Of a stretch of 64,000 nucleotides of DNA, positions 17,550 to 25,557 are shown in pieces; position 1 is the first letter of the stretch; every line of letters starts with the position of its first letter. Under the pieces are notes generated by a model. That model was not told where the DNA came from and ran no database searches. It saw only the letters and a list, made by a program, of their open reading frames with translations. Made by a program: the position numbers and the translations under genes. The stretch is from Verrucomicrobiales bacterium (GTDB taxonomy: Bacteria; Verrucomicrobiota; Verrucomicrobiia; Verrucomicrobiales; DEV007). Location of the stretch: the NCBI GenBank assembly GCA_029213065.1, contig JARGPH010000030.1:1-64000 (forward strand). Reading direction: 5' to 3'.

Positions 17550-17771
17550 CTACCCCTGAGAGCGAAGTTGCTCAACTAACTGATGCAGCGCTTTTTCGTT
17601 TCCGAGAATACTGGGAAGAATCTCATCGCGCTTCGCTTCATCAAGTTTACCTGCGGCGAAAAGTTGAATTTGTTCCATTTCCTCTGCAGTCAAAGTCGCG
17701 GAGGAATGACCGCTGACCTCGGGACCGAGATTTTCGAGGAACTGCGCAAGGATTGAGAAATCGTTATTCAT
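17550..17771 (-). CDS. Small acidic helical protein, first gene of the GAF-subtilase operon
   Basis: 73 residues and no cysteine. The sequence is predicted helical; residues 27-70 (ATLTAEEMEQIQLFAAGKLD onward) resemble the helical layout of short anti-sigma-factor domains but lack the zinc-binding His/Cys residues. It could equally be a substrate or leader-like peptide of the neighbouring peptidase; it has no Gly-Gly or clear modification motif. It precedes the GAF gene by 17 nt on the same strand and faces the large AT-rich gap, so it is probably the first gene of the transcript. Function unknown. Confidence 0.6.
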   Translation of the reverse strand: MNNDFSILAQFLENLGPEVSGHSSATLTAEEMEQIQLFAAGKLDEAKRDEILPSILGNEKALHQLVEQLRSQG

Positions 17772-18483
17772 GAGTTGGGAAGATTAAAGTGAGGAGTTTA
17801 TTCACAGGAACTGACGGCGCAATAATTTCGTTTATGCACCTTTATTTCACTTTTCGGAGAATATTTTGAAGATAAGCCCTTCAGGGACCAAACGACAATG
17901 CCCAAAAGATAAAAACCGCTTAAACTTATGGTTTTTATATTGACTTCACTTAATGGTCACTTAGAGTCTCCGAAGCAAACCTACGGTCAGAGATGACCTT
18001 AGATATTGTGTTGAGGGGTTATGAGAGCGACGTGAATTGAGAGATTCGCGTCGCTCTTCTTCGTTTCGGGGAGTTGCCGTCAGTACAGAAAAACGGCCCG
18101 ACACCAAGGTTTAACCCTCCTGCGCCGGGCCGCCCCGTTCCGCACAAATTCTTGATAAGACCGTAGCTGAGGCATTCTAAAACACCTCCAATCTGCGATC
18201 TGATTCGGTCGAACTAAAGACCAACCGAAACGAATATCTCGCACAGCCTAACACTGCCGCGACTGTATGCAACCAGAAAGGCTAAAATTTCACAATTTAG
18301 ACACTTATTTTTTAAACAATTCTCAAATTTTGAGCATTTTCGGCAATAAATTGAGAAAATCGCGGTTAATTCACTCGACAGATCGTAAACAAACCTCATT
18401 GTAAGGAAAGATTTATCATATTTGAGAATTAACTTCTTAGATTTGATATCTTTGACACGACACACACACCTTTCCCCACGATC
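17772..18483. other. 712-bp AT-rich intergenic region between divergent operons
   Basis: The only gap over 300 bp in the window. It separates the reverse 73-aa/GAF/subtilase operon from smc. The outer parts (17790-17960 and 18230-18470) are AT-rich and should hold the promoters of both units; I could not fix -35/-10 pairs. The centre (17980-18140) is less AT-rich and holds three inverted repeats, described separately. A reverse open frame at 18214-18552 runs into smc and looks non-coding. Confidence 0.7.
17980..18140 (+). ncRNA. Candidate structured small RNA (three hairpins, two with GAGA tetraloops)
   Basis: Hairpin 1: GGTCA-GAGA-TGACC at 17985-17998. Hairpin 2: a continuous 15-pair stem at 18024-18057 closed by a GAGA tetraloop, with two U-G pairs, then TCTTCGTTTC. 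Hairpin 3: CGGCCCG at 18094-18100 with CGGGCCG at 18126-18132. Both GNRA-type loops and both wobble pairs favour the + strand, since on the reverse strand the wobbles become A-C mismatches. Hairpin 2 with its T-rich tail could be an intrinsic terminator of a short + transcript. It does not match tmRNA, RNase P RNA or SRP RNA signatures that I know. Confidence 0.4.
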
Positions 18484-21400
18484 ATGCGCCTGAAATCTCT
18501 CGAGATTCATGGATTCAAATCCTTTGCTGACAAAACCAAGCTCGACTTTCACGAGGGAGTGACTGGCATCGTCGGGCCGAATGGTTGCGGAAAGTCGAAT
18601 ATCGTCGACTCGATGCGGTGGGTTCTCGGGGAGACCTCCGCCAAGGCTCTCCGTGGCGGGGAGATGGCCGACGTCATTTTCAACGGCACCGACAAGCGAT
18701 CCCCTCTCGGGATGGCGGAAGTGACCCTGACACTCTCAGGCTGTACCGGTATTCTCGACACGGATTACGATGAAGTCTCGCTCGGCCGCCGCGTTTTCCG
18801 CGACGGAAAGAGCGAATACCTCATCAACAAACAGCCCTGCCGTCTCAAAGACATCCACGGCCTCCTCATGGACACCGGCATCGGTCGATCCAGCTACTCC
18901 ATCATGGAGCAGGGCAAAATTGACATGTTGCTCAGTTCCAAGCCGGAGGACAGGCGCGCTGTTTTCGAGGAAGCTGCGGGAATCACAAAATATAAAACGC
19001 AGAAGAAGGAAGCCCTTCGCAAGCTCGACTACACCGAGGCCAACCTCGTTCGTATCCGCGACGTCATCGCCGAGAACGAACGCCAGATCCGTTCCCTTTC
19101 GCGTCAGGCATCGAAAGCGAAACGCTACCAGGGACTATTCGACGACGTCAAAACGCTGGAACTTCATCTCAGCCACAAGCAGTGGAGAGAACTTCGTGGA
19201 GAGAAATCCGAACTCACCACCTCAACTCGCAACCTTCGTCTCCAACAGGATGAACTCGAAGACGCGATTGAGAAACGCCAGGCAGAAATGGCGGCGGCCC
19301 GCGTCGAATATCAGGAAATTGAAAACCGCCTGACACAGCTTCAAAGCCAGCTCGCAAAACTCGACAACGAAGTCACCAATGCCAGCAACCGCATTGAATT
19401 CAACGGCGAGCGGACTCATGAACTCACCCTTCTCATCAAGAAGAATGAGGACGATCTCACTCAAACCGGTGAAAAGCTCGAACGTCAGAAAGCCGATATT
19501 GAAACGGCAAACCGTCAGCTCGAAACGGTCTTCGAACAGATTGAGAAACAACAGGCTTCTGTCGAGGCACTCGATCAGGAAACCCGTGATGCACGCGAAC
19601 TGAGAGAGAAACTCAACCTCCAGTTGCGCGAAATAGAGGAACAGAAGAGCACCCTCAAAAGCCGAATCGCGAGCCTCGAAGCCACGATTGAAACCAACGA
19701 AAGGCAGTCCGATTCAGACAGCCATCGCTCGGGCCAGTTGACGAACGAGTCGAGCCGACTCGAAGATGATCGCAAAGAACGCCAGAAGAGCGCCACTGAG
19801 CTGAAAGAGCAGATCAATCAGCATCAATCGTCAATCGACGAATTTTCGGAAACCCTCGCGGGGATGGAGCAAAAATACCATCAGGCGAAGCGTTCCGCCT
19901 CAGACCTGCAGGAAAGCCTCAGTACACTCCACAAACTGAGTGCCGAGAAAGGTTCCCGTCTCAACGTTCTGCAGCAGCTCATCGCGGACGGCGAAGGATT
20001 TGAGAAAGGAACTCAGGCAGTTCTCAAAGGGCTCAACGATCCCGACTACTTCAAAACACGGATCCGCGAACCTCTCGCCAATTCGATTGAGGTGGACGCC
20101 AAATTTGCCGAGGCTATCGAAGCGGCACTGGGACGTCGACTTCAGGCAGTGATTGTCTCCGACATGGAAGCTGCCGAAAAGGTTATCAACTCACTTCGCG
20201 ATGAGAAAATCGGACAGGCCTCTGTCATCGCCGAAGAACAGCTCATTGCGACCCGACGGGAAAAGCAGGGCCGTGCTCCGCTTGGGTCGATCGCATGGGC
20301 TGCGGATAAAGTTTCCTGCAAAGCGGACGTGGAGCCGCTCGTAACCAAACTTCTCGAGCAGGTCCTCATCGTTGAAGATCTCAACACCGCTCTGCGTCTC
20401 CGAAAAAAGAAACCGGGTGTCGCCATGGCCACCCTCGAGGGTGAGTTTATTTCCCCGGAAGGAATTATCCACGGTGGAAAGTCCGGGGACGACTCCGTTT
20501 CGGTGCTGAAGATGCAAACTGAAATCCGGGAGCTTCTCAAAGTCACCGAAGCTCTCAAGGAGGAAGTGGAAACCCGTCAGCTTCGCCGCGACGAACTCAA
20601 CGACCGCGTTGATCAGATCGAAGACGCCCTTCAGCAATCCCGCGAACGCCTCCAGCAAAAGCGCGTTTCAGCCTCCACTCTCGAAGGAAAGCTCGCCCTG
20701 GTGGAACGCGATCTCAACCAGCTCACGAATAAGATCGAAAGCCTCAACTGGGAGAAGAAAGAAGTCGACGAGCGCAGGGAGAAAATCACCGGGACCCTAC
20801 AGGAAAACATCGCCGAGCGCGACGAATCACTTTCGAAAGTGGAAACACTCGACCGGCAATCCGTCGAAACTTCCAGTCAGCTTCAGGAAGCCCGCATCCG
20901 GGAGGAGTCTGTCATGGAACGCGTCACCGAAGCGCGAACCACTCTCGCCGTCGAGGACGGGACGAGGAAGAACCTTGAAGAGCAACGTGCGCCCATGATT
21001 GCGCGTCAGCAGGAACTTGAGGAACTGATCGAGCGTCGCCGCGCCGAGATTACGAATTTTCAGGAGCGCATCGAGAATGCCGCGATTGAAACCACTGATC
21101 TTCAGGGCAAGATCGAACAATGGGCACTGGAGACCACGACACTGTCGGAAGAGCGCGCAACGATTCAGGAAGAGCGCTCCGGCTATTCAGAGCGCATTGA
21201 ATCCGGCGAAGAGGAACTCACCGGGAAACGCAAGTCCGTGCAAAAGGTCGCCGAGCAACGCGGTCGTGAGGAAGTCAAAGTGGCACAGCTCGATATCAAT
21301 CTCGAAAACATCGAGCGAACCTGCCGAAGCCGCTACCGCACTGAGCTCGAATTTTTCGAACCCGACAGCCACGCCCTCCTTCTCGCGATCGAAGAGCGTA

Positions 21401-22221
21401 AAAAGAACGGAGCGACCCGGTCACGCTCTCCCCTTCCCCGCGAAGAGGCGGAGGACGATGATGAGTCCGTCGATGCAGAAGGCAGCGAGGAGACCGAAAT
21501 GGAGATTGAAGATCCCGCCGAGCCCGATTGGGAGTTCGTCGAAGAGGTCGTCACACAGCTGCGCAATAAGCTCGATTCGATGGGCCCGATTAACATCGAT
21601 GCGATTGAGGAATTTGATGAGCTTGAAGAGCACTACAAATTCAATGTGCAGCAGCTCGAAGACCTCGAGAATTCCAAAGAAGAGCTTCTTCGCATGATCG
21701 CCCGTATCAATCGCGATACCCGCAAAATGTTCTCCGACACCTTCGCTAAGATCAGGAAGAATTTCCGCGACATGTTCAAAGAACTCTTCGGCGAAAAAGC
21801 GAAAGCCGACCTCCTCCTCATGGATGAGGGGGACCCGCTCGAATCGGGTATCGATGTCATCGCGAAGCCTCCCGGCAAAAAATTGCAGTCGATCAGCCTT
21901 CTCTCAGGTGGAGAACGTTCCATGACGGCGGTAGCGCTTCTCTTTGGTATCTTCATGGTCAAGCCCGCTCCGTTCTGCGTTCTCGATGAGCTCGATGCAC
22001 CACTCGATGAATCGAACATCACCCGCTTCATTCGCGTCCTCGACCGCTTTATCGGAAACAGCCAGTTCGTGATCGTGACACACAGTAAACGCACGATGTC
22101 GCGAGCCGACGTCATGTATGGAGTCTCGATGGAAGAGTTCGGTGTCTCGAAGACCGTCGGCGTCACCTTCTCGAAAGCAGATGAGGCAAAAGGACTTAAA
22201 TCTGCCGGTGTCGGCGGCTAG
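18484..22221 (+). CDS. smc: Chromosome segregation ATPase SMC
   Basis: 1245 residues, slightly longer than the usual 1150-1200. N-terminal head with Walker A GIVGPNGCGKSN (about 28-39) and the Q-loop/GRSSYSIMEQGKID region; two long coiled coils; a central hinge (about 500-670, KGLNDPDYFKTRIREPLAN onward, with GGKSGDDS near its end); C-terminal head with signature LLSGGERSMTAVALLFG and Walker B PFCVLDELDAPLDESN. SMC dimers load with ScpA/ScpB and extrude loops to compact and segregate chromosomes. An acidic insert (about 980-1015, EEAEDDDESVDAEGSEETEM) sits just before the C-terminal head. scpA and scpB are not in this window; parB lies 38 kb away. Confidence 0.96.
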   Translation: MRLKSLEIHGFKSFADKTKLDFHEGVTGIVGPNGCGKSNIVDSMRWVLGETSAKALRGGEMADVIFNGTDKRSPLGMAEVTLTLSGCTGILDTDYDEVSLGRRVFRDGKSEYLINKQPCRLKDIHGLLMDTGIGRSSYSIMEQGKIDMLLSSKPEDRRAVFEEAAGITKYKTQKKEALRKLDYTEANLVRIRDVIAENERQIRSLSRQASKAKRYQGLFDDVKTLELHLSHKQWRELRGEKSELTTSTRNLRLQQDELEDAIEKRQAEMAAARVEYQEIENRLTQLQSQLAKLDNEVTNASNRIEFNGERTHELTLLIKKNEDDLTQTGEKLERQKADIETANRQLETVFEQIEKQQASVEALDQETRDARELREKLNLQLREIEEQKSTLKSRIASLEATIETNERQSDSDSHRSGQLTNESSRLEDDRKERQKSATELKEQINQHQSSIDEFSETLAGMEQKYHQAKRSASDLQESLSTLHKLSAEKGSRLNVLQQLIADGEGFEKGTQAVLKGLNDPDYFKTRIREPLANSIEVDAKFAEAIEAALGRRLQAVIVSDMEAAEKVINSLRDEKIGQASVIAEEQLIATRREKQGRAPLGSIAWAADKVSCKADVEPLVTKLLEQVLIVEDLNTALRLRKKKPGVAMATLEGEFISPEGIIHGGKSGDDSVSVLKMQTEIRELLKVTEALKEEVETRQLRRDELNDRVDQIEDALQQSRERLQQKRVSASTLEGKLALVERDLNQLTNKIESLNWEKKEVDERREKITGTLQENIAERDESLSKVETLDRQSVETSSQLQEARIREESVMERVTEARTTLAVEDGTRKNLEEQRAPMIARQQELEELIERRRAEITNFQERIENAAIETTDLQGKIEQWALETTTLSEERATIQEERSGYSERIESGEEELTGKRKSVQKVAEQRGREEVKVAQLDINLENIERTCRSRYRTELEFFEPDSHALLLAIEERKKNGATRSRSPLPREEAEDDDESVDAEGSEETEMEIEDPAEPDWEFVEEVVTQLRNKLDSMGPINIDAIEEFDELEEHYKFNVQQLEDLENSKEELLRMIARINRDTRKMFSDTFAKIRKNFRDMFKELFGEKAKADLLLMDEGDPLESGIDVIAKPPGKKLQSISLLSGGERSMTAVALLFGIFMVKPAPFCVLDELDAPLDESNITRFIRVLDRFIGNSQFVIVTHSKRTMSRADVMYGVSMEEFGVSKTVGVTFSKADEAKGLKSAGVGG

Positions 22222-22249
22222 GCACGTTTCAATTCCGTCTCATCCTCTC

Positions 22250-22281
22250 GGCTGGAACTGGCGTCAAAAACCAGTTGAGCC
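22250..22281 (+). terminator. Hairpin between smc and the DsbD-alpha-like gene
   Basis: GGCT-(GG)-AACTGG, loop CGTCAAAAA, CCAGTT-(G)-AGCC: ten pairs with small asymmetries, placed 28 nt after the smc stop and 27 nt before the next start. No T-run follows, so it may be a processing or stability hairpin rather than a true terminator. Confidence 0.35.
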
Positions 22282-22308
22282 GCGGCCGTCTATCGGGAGA
22301 TTGAAAGA

Positions 22309-23196
22309 GTGAAACGTATTCAAAATCTGGTTCTTTTTCTGACCGTCCTCGCTTTCTGCAAAGGCACGGCCGAAGACAGTGCCGTCTTGAAGCCGGAAGG
22401 ATTCAAACGCATCGAACTGGTCTCTGCGGTCAAATCAGTGACGCCGGGTAAAGCCTTCCGGGTTGGATTGCTTTTCACCCTCGCCCCGGAATACCACACC
22501 TACTGGCGCGGCCCCGGTGTCGTCGGCGTTGCCCCCTCCTTCGAATGGGATCTCCCTGAAGGGTTCGAAGTTGGAAAAACTTACTGGCCGGCTCCCGAGG
22601 TCGTCGACATGGCGGGAATCAAAGCGAACGGCTATCACGGCGAAGCCCTCATCATTACCGAACTCACCCCGCCGGCATCGCTCGAAGCAAAAAAAGTCTC
22701 TCTCAAGGTTCGATCGGCGTGGATGGCTTGCGCCTCGTCCTGCCAACCCGGTGTGGGAGACTTCTCTATCACGCTTCCGGTTCATACCACGGACGCCCTC
22801 ACACAACCAAATTCGGCACTCGAAGAGAAGTTCAAAGAAACCCTCGAGGCAATCCCTCCTCCCTCCCCCGGCGATTGGGAGTGGCAAGCGACCCGGGAGG
22901 ATGCCACGATCAGTTTACAGCTCAATCTGCCGGACTCCGGGGAACCCCGCGAATTCGAGGGCGTTCATTTTTTCAGCGACGACATGCAGGTTGATTCCGA
23001 CGAACCCCAGGTCACCTCGACGCCTCAGACAGGTGGATTCGACCTCGTTCAAAAACTTCCCGTACCGGACTTTGCCCCGAAGAACCCGAAACAACTCTCA
23101 GGCCTCCTTTTCAATGCAAAAGGATGGCCCGGACTCGATTCCAAATACGTTGAAGTCAATATTCCCTGGACGCTTTCCCCAACAGAACATGAGTAA
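22309..23196 (+). CDS. Secreted DsbD-alpha-like (thiol:disulfide interchange N-terminal) domain protein
   Basis: 295 residues with a GTG start and signal peptide (about 1-22). The body matches the periplasmic DsbD N-terminal domain: KAFRVGLLFTLAPEYHTYWRG, APSFEWDLPEGFEVG, HGEALIITELTPP, then the Cys pair in WMACASSCQPGVGDFSITLPV (about residues 143-149). DsbD-alpha passes electrons from the membrane domain to periplasmic thioredoxin-like partners. The DsbD membrane and C-terminal domains are missing from this chain, so it works alone or with a separate CcdA-like protein. Its stop overlaps the SET-domain gene start by 8 nt (ATGAGTAA), implying coupled translation. Confidence 0.78.
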   Translation: MKRIQNLVLFLTVLAFCKGTAEDSAVLKPEGFKRIELVSAVKSVTPGKAFRVGLLFTLAPEYHTYWRGPGVVGVAPSFEWDLPEGFEVGKTYWPAPEVVDMAGIKANGYHGEALIITELTPPASLEAKKVSLKVRSAWMACASSCQPGVGDFSITLPVHTTDALTQPNSALEEKFKETLEAIPPPSPGDWEWQATREDATISLQLNLPDSGEPREFEGVHFFSDDMQVDSDEPQVTSTPQTGGFDLVQKLPVPDFAPKNPKQLSGLLFNAKGWPGLDSKYVEVNIPWTLSPTEHE

Positions 23197-23740
23197 AAAA
23201 TCAGCACTACTCGAAGGAGAGCGATGTGACTCCGAATTATGCGAAGTCCGGCAATCGGGAATTCATGGACGGGGACTTTTCGCCACCGCGAAAATCGAAC
23301 CCGAGACTTATATCATCGAATACATCGGCGAACGAATCGACAAGGACGAATCAAACGAGCGGGGCTGGCAGCAATTTGATATCGCGAAAGAAACCGGTGA
23401 AGCCGCTGTCTACATCTTCACTCTCGACGATGACTGGGACATCGACGGTAACGTTCCCGAAAATGCGGCCCGGCTCATGAATCACAGCTGCGATCCCAAC
23501 TGCGAAGCGTTCATCGAGGATGATAAAATCTGGATCGCCGCCCTTCGTACCATCGAGAAAGACGAAGAGCTGTTTTTTAACTACGGCTTCGATCTCGAAA
23601 ATTATAAGAGCCACCCCTGCTATTGCGGCACAGAACGCTGTGTCGGCTATATCGCCGGGGAGGATTACTGGTCGAAGCTGAAGAAGAAACTCAAGAAGGC
23701 AAAGAAGAAAAAGGCCAAACGCAAAGTCGCTAAGAAATAG
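23189..23740 (+). CDS. SET-domain lysine methyltransferase with lysine-rich tail
   Basis: 183 residues. SET core: RQSGIHGRGLFATAKIEPET (about 17-36), YIIEYIGERID, the catalytic pseudoknot NAARLMNHSCDPNCEA (about 94-109), EELFFNYGFDLENY, and a post-SET-like Cys cluster CYCGTERCVG (about 146-155). The last 20 or so residues are almost all Lys/Ala (KLKKAKKKKAKRKVAKK), a histone-tail-like, nucleic-acid-binding sequence. SET enzymes use SAM to methylate protein lysines; chlamydial members modify histone-like proteins. The start ATG overlaps the upstream stop by 8 nt. The tail could be a DNA-targeting element or the enzyme's own substrate. Confidence 0.88.
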   Translation: MSKKSALLEGERCDSELCEVRQSGIHGRGLFATAKIEPETYIIEYIGERIDKDESNERGWQQFDIAKETGEAAVYIFTLDDDWDIDGNVPENAARLMNHSCDPNCEAFIEDDKIWIAALRTIEKDEELFFNYGFDLENYKSHPCYCGTERCVGYIAGEDYWSKLKKKLKKAKKKKAKRKVAKK

Positions 23741-23770
23741 GCCGCCCCCCTTCTTGCGCGGAAGTTCGAA

Positions 23771-24361
23771 TCAGGGAAGTCGCAGCGACTGACCTTTTTG
23801 AATAAAGTCATCGGTGAGCCCGTTGACCCGCTTCAACTCAGCCACCGTGGTGCTGTACCGGTGCGAAAGGGCAAATAAAGTATCCCCGGTAACGACTGTG
23901 TGATATTTCGCCGCACCCGATCCACTCACGGAGGTAGCGGACGTCGGAGGAGTAATCGGAATCGAAGCGCTCGTGGTGGACCCGGAATCCATACTCTGGA
24001 TTGTCCCGGTCACTTCCGCATCCCGTGCCTCAGCAGCCTCAGCGTAGGTTGGATAAGGCGCAGGAGTCGAACTGCCGGTGTCCTCATCTGCATCCGCGGA
24101 AGCCAACGAAGCCTGCCGGGACGCACTTCTGGTTTTTCCCGTCGTATTGTTTTTCACCCAGTCCTTCCGGTAGGCGCCATTGTCATCAAAGGGATAGTCT
24201 TTCTTTTCCAACCCGTGACCCGCGGGCGTATTGAGCATCGCGGAATCGTATTCGACATCTTTATAGGTGCCGGGCCCGGTCTTACACTGAGTCAGAAAAA
24301 ACGGAGCTGATATCCCCGTCAGCAGGAAGGCCAGAGATCGTAAAGAGCGGGAAATTTGCAT
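23771..24361 (-). CDS. LysM-domain lipoprotein
   Basis: 196 residues. A signal peptide ends in a lipobox-like FFLTQC (Cys near residue 26), so this is a probable lipoprotein. A low-complexity Ser/Thr/Ala/Pro-rich stretch (about 75-150) leads to one C-terminal LysM domain (about 152-196: YHTVVTGDTLFALSHRYSTT, LKRVNGLTDDFIQKGQSLRL), which binds N-acetylglucosamine chains in peptidoglycan. No catalytic domain is present, so it is probably a cell-wall-anchored structural or adaptor protein. It is convergent with the SET gene and has its own AT-rich upstream region (24362-24474). Confidence 0.85.
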   Translation of the reverse strand: MQISRSLRSLAFLLTGISAPFFLTQCKTGPGTYKDVEYDSAMLNTPAGHGLEKKDYPFDDNGAYRKDWVKNNTTGKTRSASRQASLASADADEDTGSSTPAPYPTYAEAAEARDAEVTGTIQSMDSGSTTSASIPITPPTSATSVSGSGAAKYHTVVTGDTLFALSHRYSTTVAELKRVNGLTDDFIQKGQSLRLP

Positions 24362-24474
24362 GGCAAAAAAGACTTAACCAAAGGAACGCGTACCACCCCG
24401 TAAACCTTTGATGAAATATTCATAACAAAAGAGAACCTCAATAATACTCTCTAATTATTAAAAATAAAGTAATC

Positions 24475-25404
24475 TTAAGGAACCAGCTGTTGTTCCAGAT
24501 TACTGACTCTGAGCTGATCAAGCTGCTCCTGAGCTTCCCTGCCATATCCGGATTCAGGATCGATGTCGACAATTTCCAGCAAAGTCTCGATCATCCCTTT
24601 GACATTCGCCTGATTTTTCTGAACGCCGGCCTTATTCAAAAGCGCCTTCTGCTTCACCTCACCCTCAAGATCCCAATCCTGAATGTAATTGTCGGTCAAG
24701 GTCACCATCTTCCCCCACTGCACATCCTTCGCAAACACCTGCATCAGGCTGCTGTATTCCACATCTGCAAAAAGCCTCTGGTAATACTTCGTGAAACCCA
24801 GCGTGTCCTCCGGATCGGCCTCGATGAGGGCGTCGATCTCCTTCGTGTAATACCGCGCCGCGAGCGTTCCCGGCAATTCAGGAATGCCCTTGGAGAGAGC
24901 CTTTGCCTTCTCGATTCCCTCGAGCCCTTTGGCACGCTCAAGATGAGCGAGTCGCTCGCGATAAAAAGCCTCCATCGAAAGGGTCAGTTCAGCATACTCG
25001 GCGGGCGTCATCGGAACATACCCGTTGATCGCAAAAGGCGCTCCCTTCACACTTGTCATTACCACCGTCGGAAACCCTCTGACACGATAAGCGTCCCGCA
25101 AAAGAGCCAATTGTGAGGCGCCTTCTTTAGGAAGTCGGTTCCCCTCCGGGTATTCCAGCTTTATCAGCTCAAACTTCTCACCGGCAGGCCCCGTAAACTC
25201 GGGCTGCGAGAGGATTTCATCGTCAAAAATCTTACAGATATCAATCCAGTCCGTTCCCGTAAAAACCAGGAGCAGCAACGTCCCGCTTTTCTCCGCAGCA
25301 GTCACTCCGGAAGCATACGTATCGTGCCACTTCGCCCCCTCCTGAGCCGGTGCGGAAAGCGCAGCGAATGTTAGAACGAGCGATAGAAGAAGAGGAAATC
25401 TCAT
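24475..25404 (-). CDS. Secreted thioredoxin-fold protein with degenerate active site (IDIC)
   Basis: 309 residues from the ATG at 25404, which opens a good signal peptide (MRFPLLLSLVLTFAALSAPA). Residues 22-150 form a thioredoxin-like domain: WHDTYASGVTAAEKSGTLLL, LVFTGTDWIDICKIFDDEIL, GFPTVVMTSVKGAPFA (cis-Pro region). In the related PVC family the segment after FTGSDW is CxxC; here it is IDIC, so only the second Cys survives and disulfide exchange by the usual route is unlikely. The C-terminal half (about 155-309) is helical, TPR-like. A longer start at 25464 is open but would hide the signal peptide. Role unknown, perhaps a periplasmic chaperone or thiol binder. Confidence 0.75.
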   Translation of the reverse strand: MRFPLLLSLVLTFAALSAPAQEGAKWHDTYASGVTAAEKSGTLLLLVFTGTDWIDICKIFDDEILSQPEFTGPAGEKFELIKLEYPEGNRLPKEGASQLALLRDAYRVRGFPTVVMTSVKGAPFAINGYVPMTPAEYAELTLSMEAFYRERLAHLERAKGLEGIEKAKALSKGIPELPGTLAARYYTKEIDALIEADPEDTLGFTKYYQRLFADVEYSSLMQVFAKDVQWGKMVTLTDNYIQDWDLEGEVKQKALLNKAGVQKNQANVKGMIETLLEIVDIDPESGYGREAQEQLDQLRVSNLEQQLVP

Positions 25405-25557
25405 GAAACAGTTTAATTCGAAAGGGACAATAGTTCTTGTCGCGAAAGTAGCGAGATGCGACAAAGAATCTCACGAAAAAAGTTCCACGCAGTTGCGGCG
25501 AGGACGCTTTTGACCCACCCTCAAACGTAGAATAGCATCTCCAAAATTCCCACCAAA

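Noticed and set aside
18214-18552. 112-codon reverse frame in the AT-rich gap, running into smc
   Set aside because: It overlaps the first 69 bases of smc on the opposite strand, has no family pattern and a composition like the AT-rich gap.
23760-23800. Possible tRNA T-loop (GTTCGAATC)
   Set aside because: No cloverleaf stems or CCA end around it; it lies at the end of the LysM gene.
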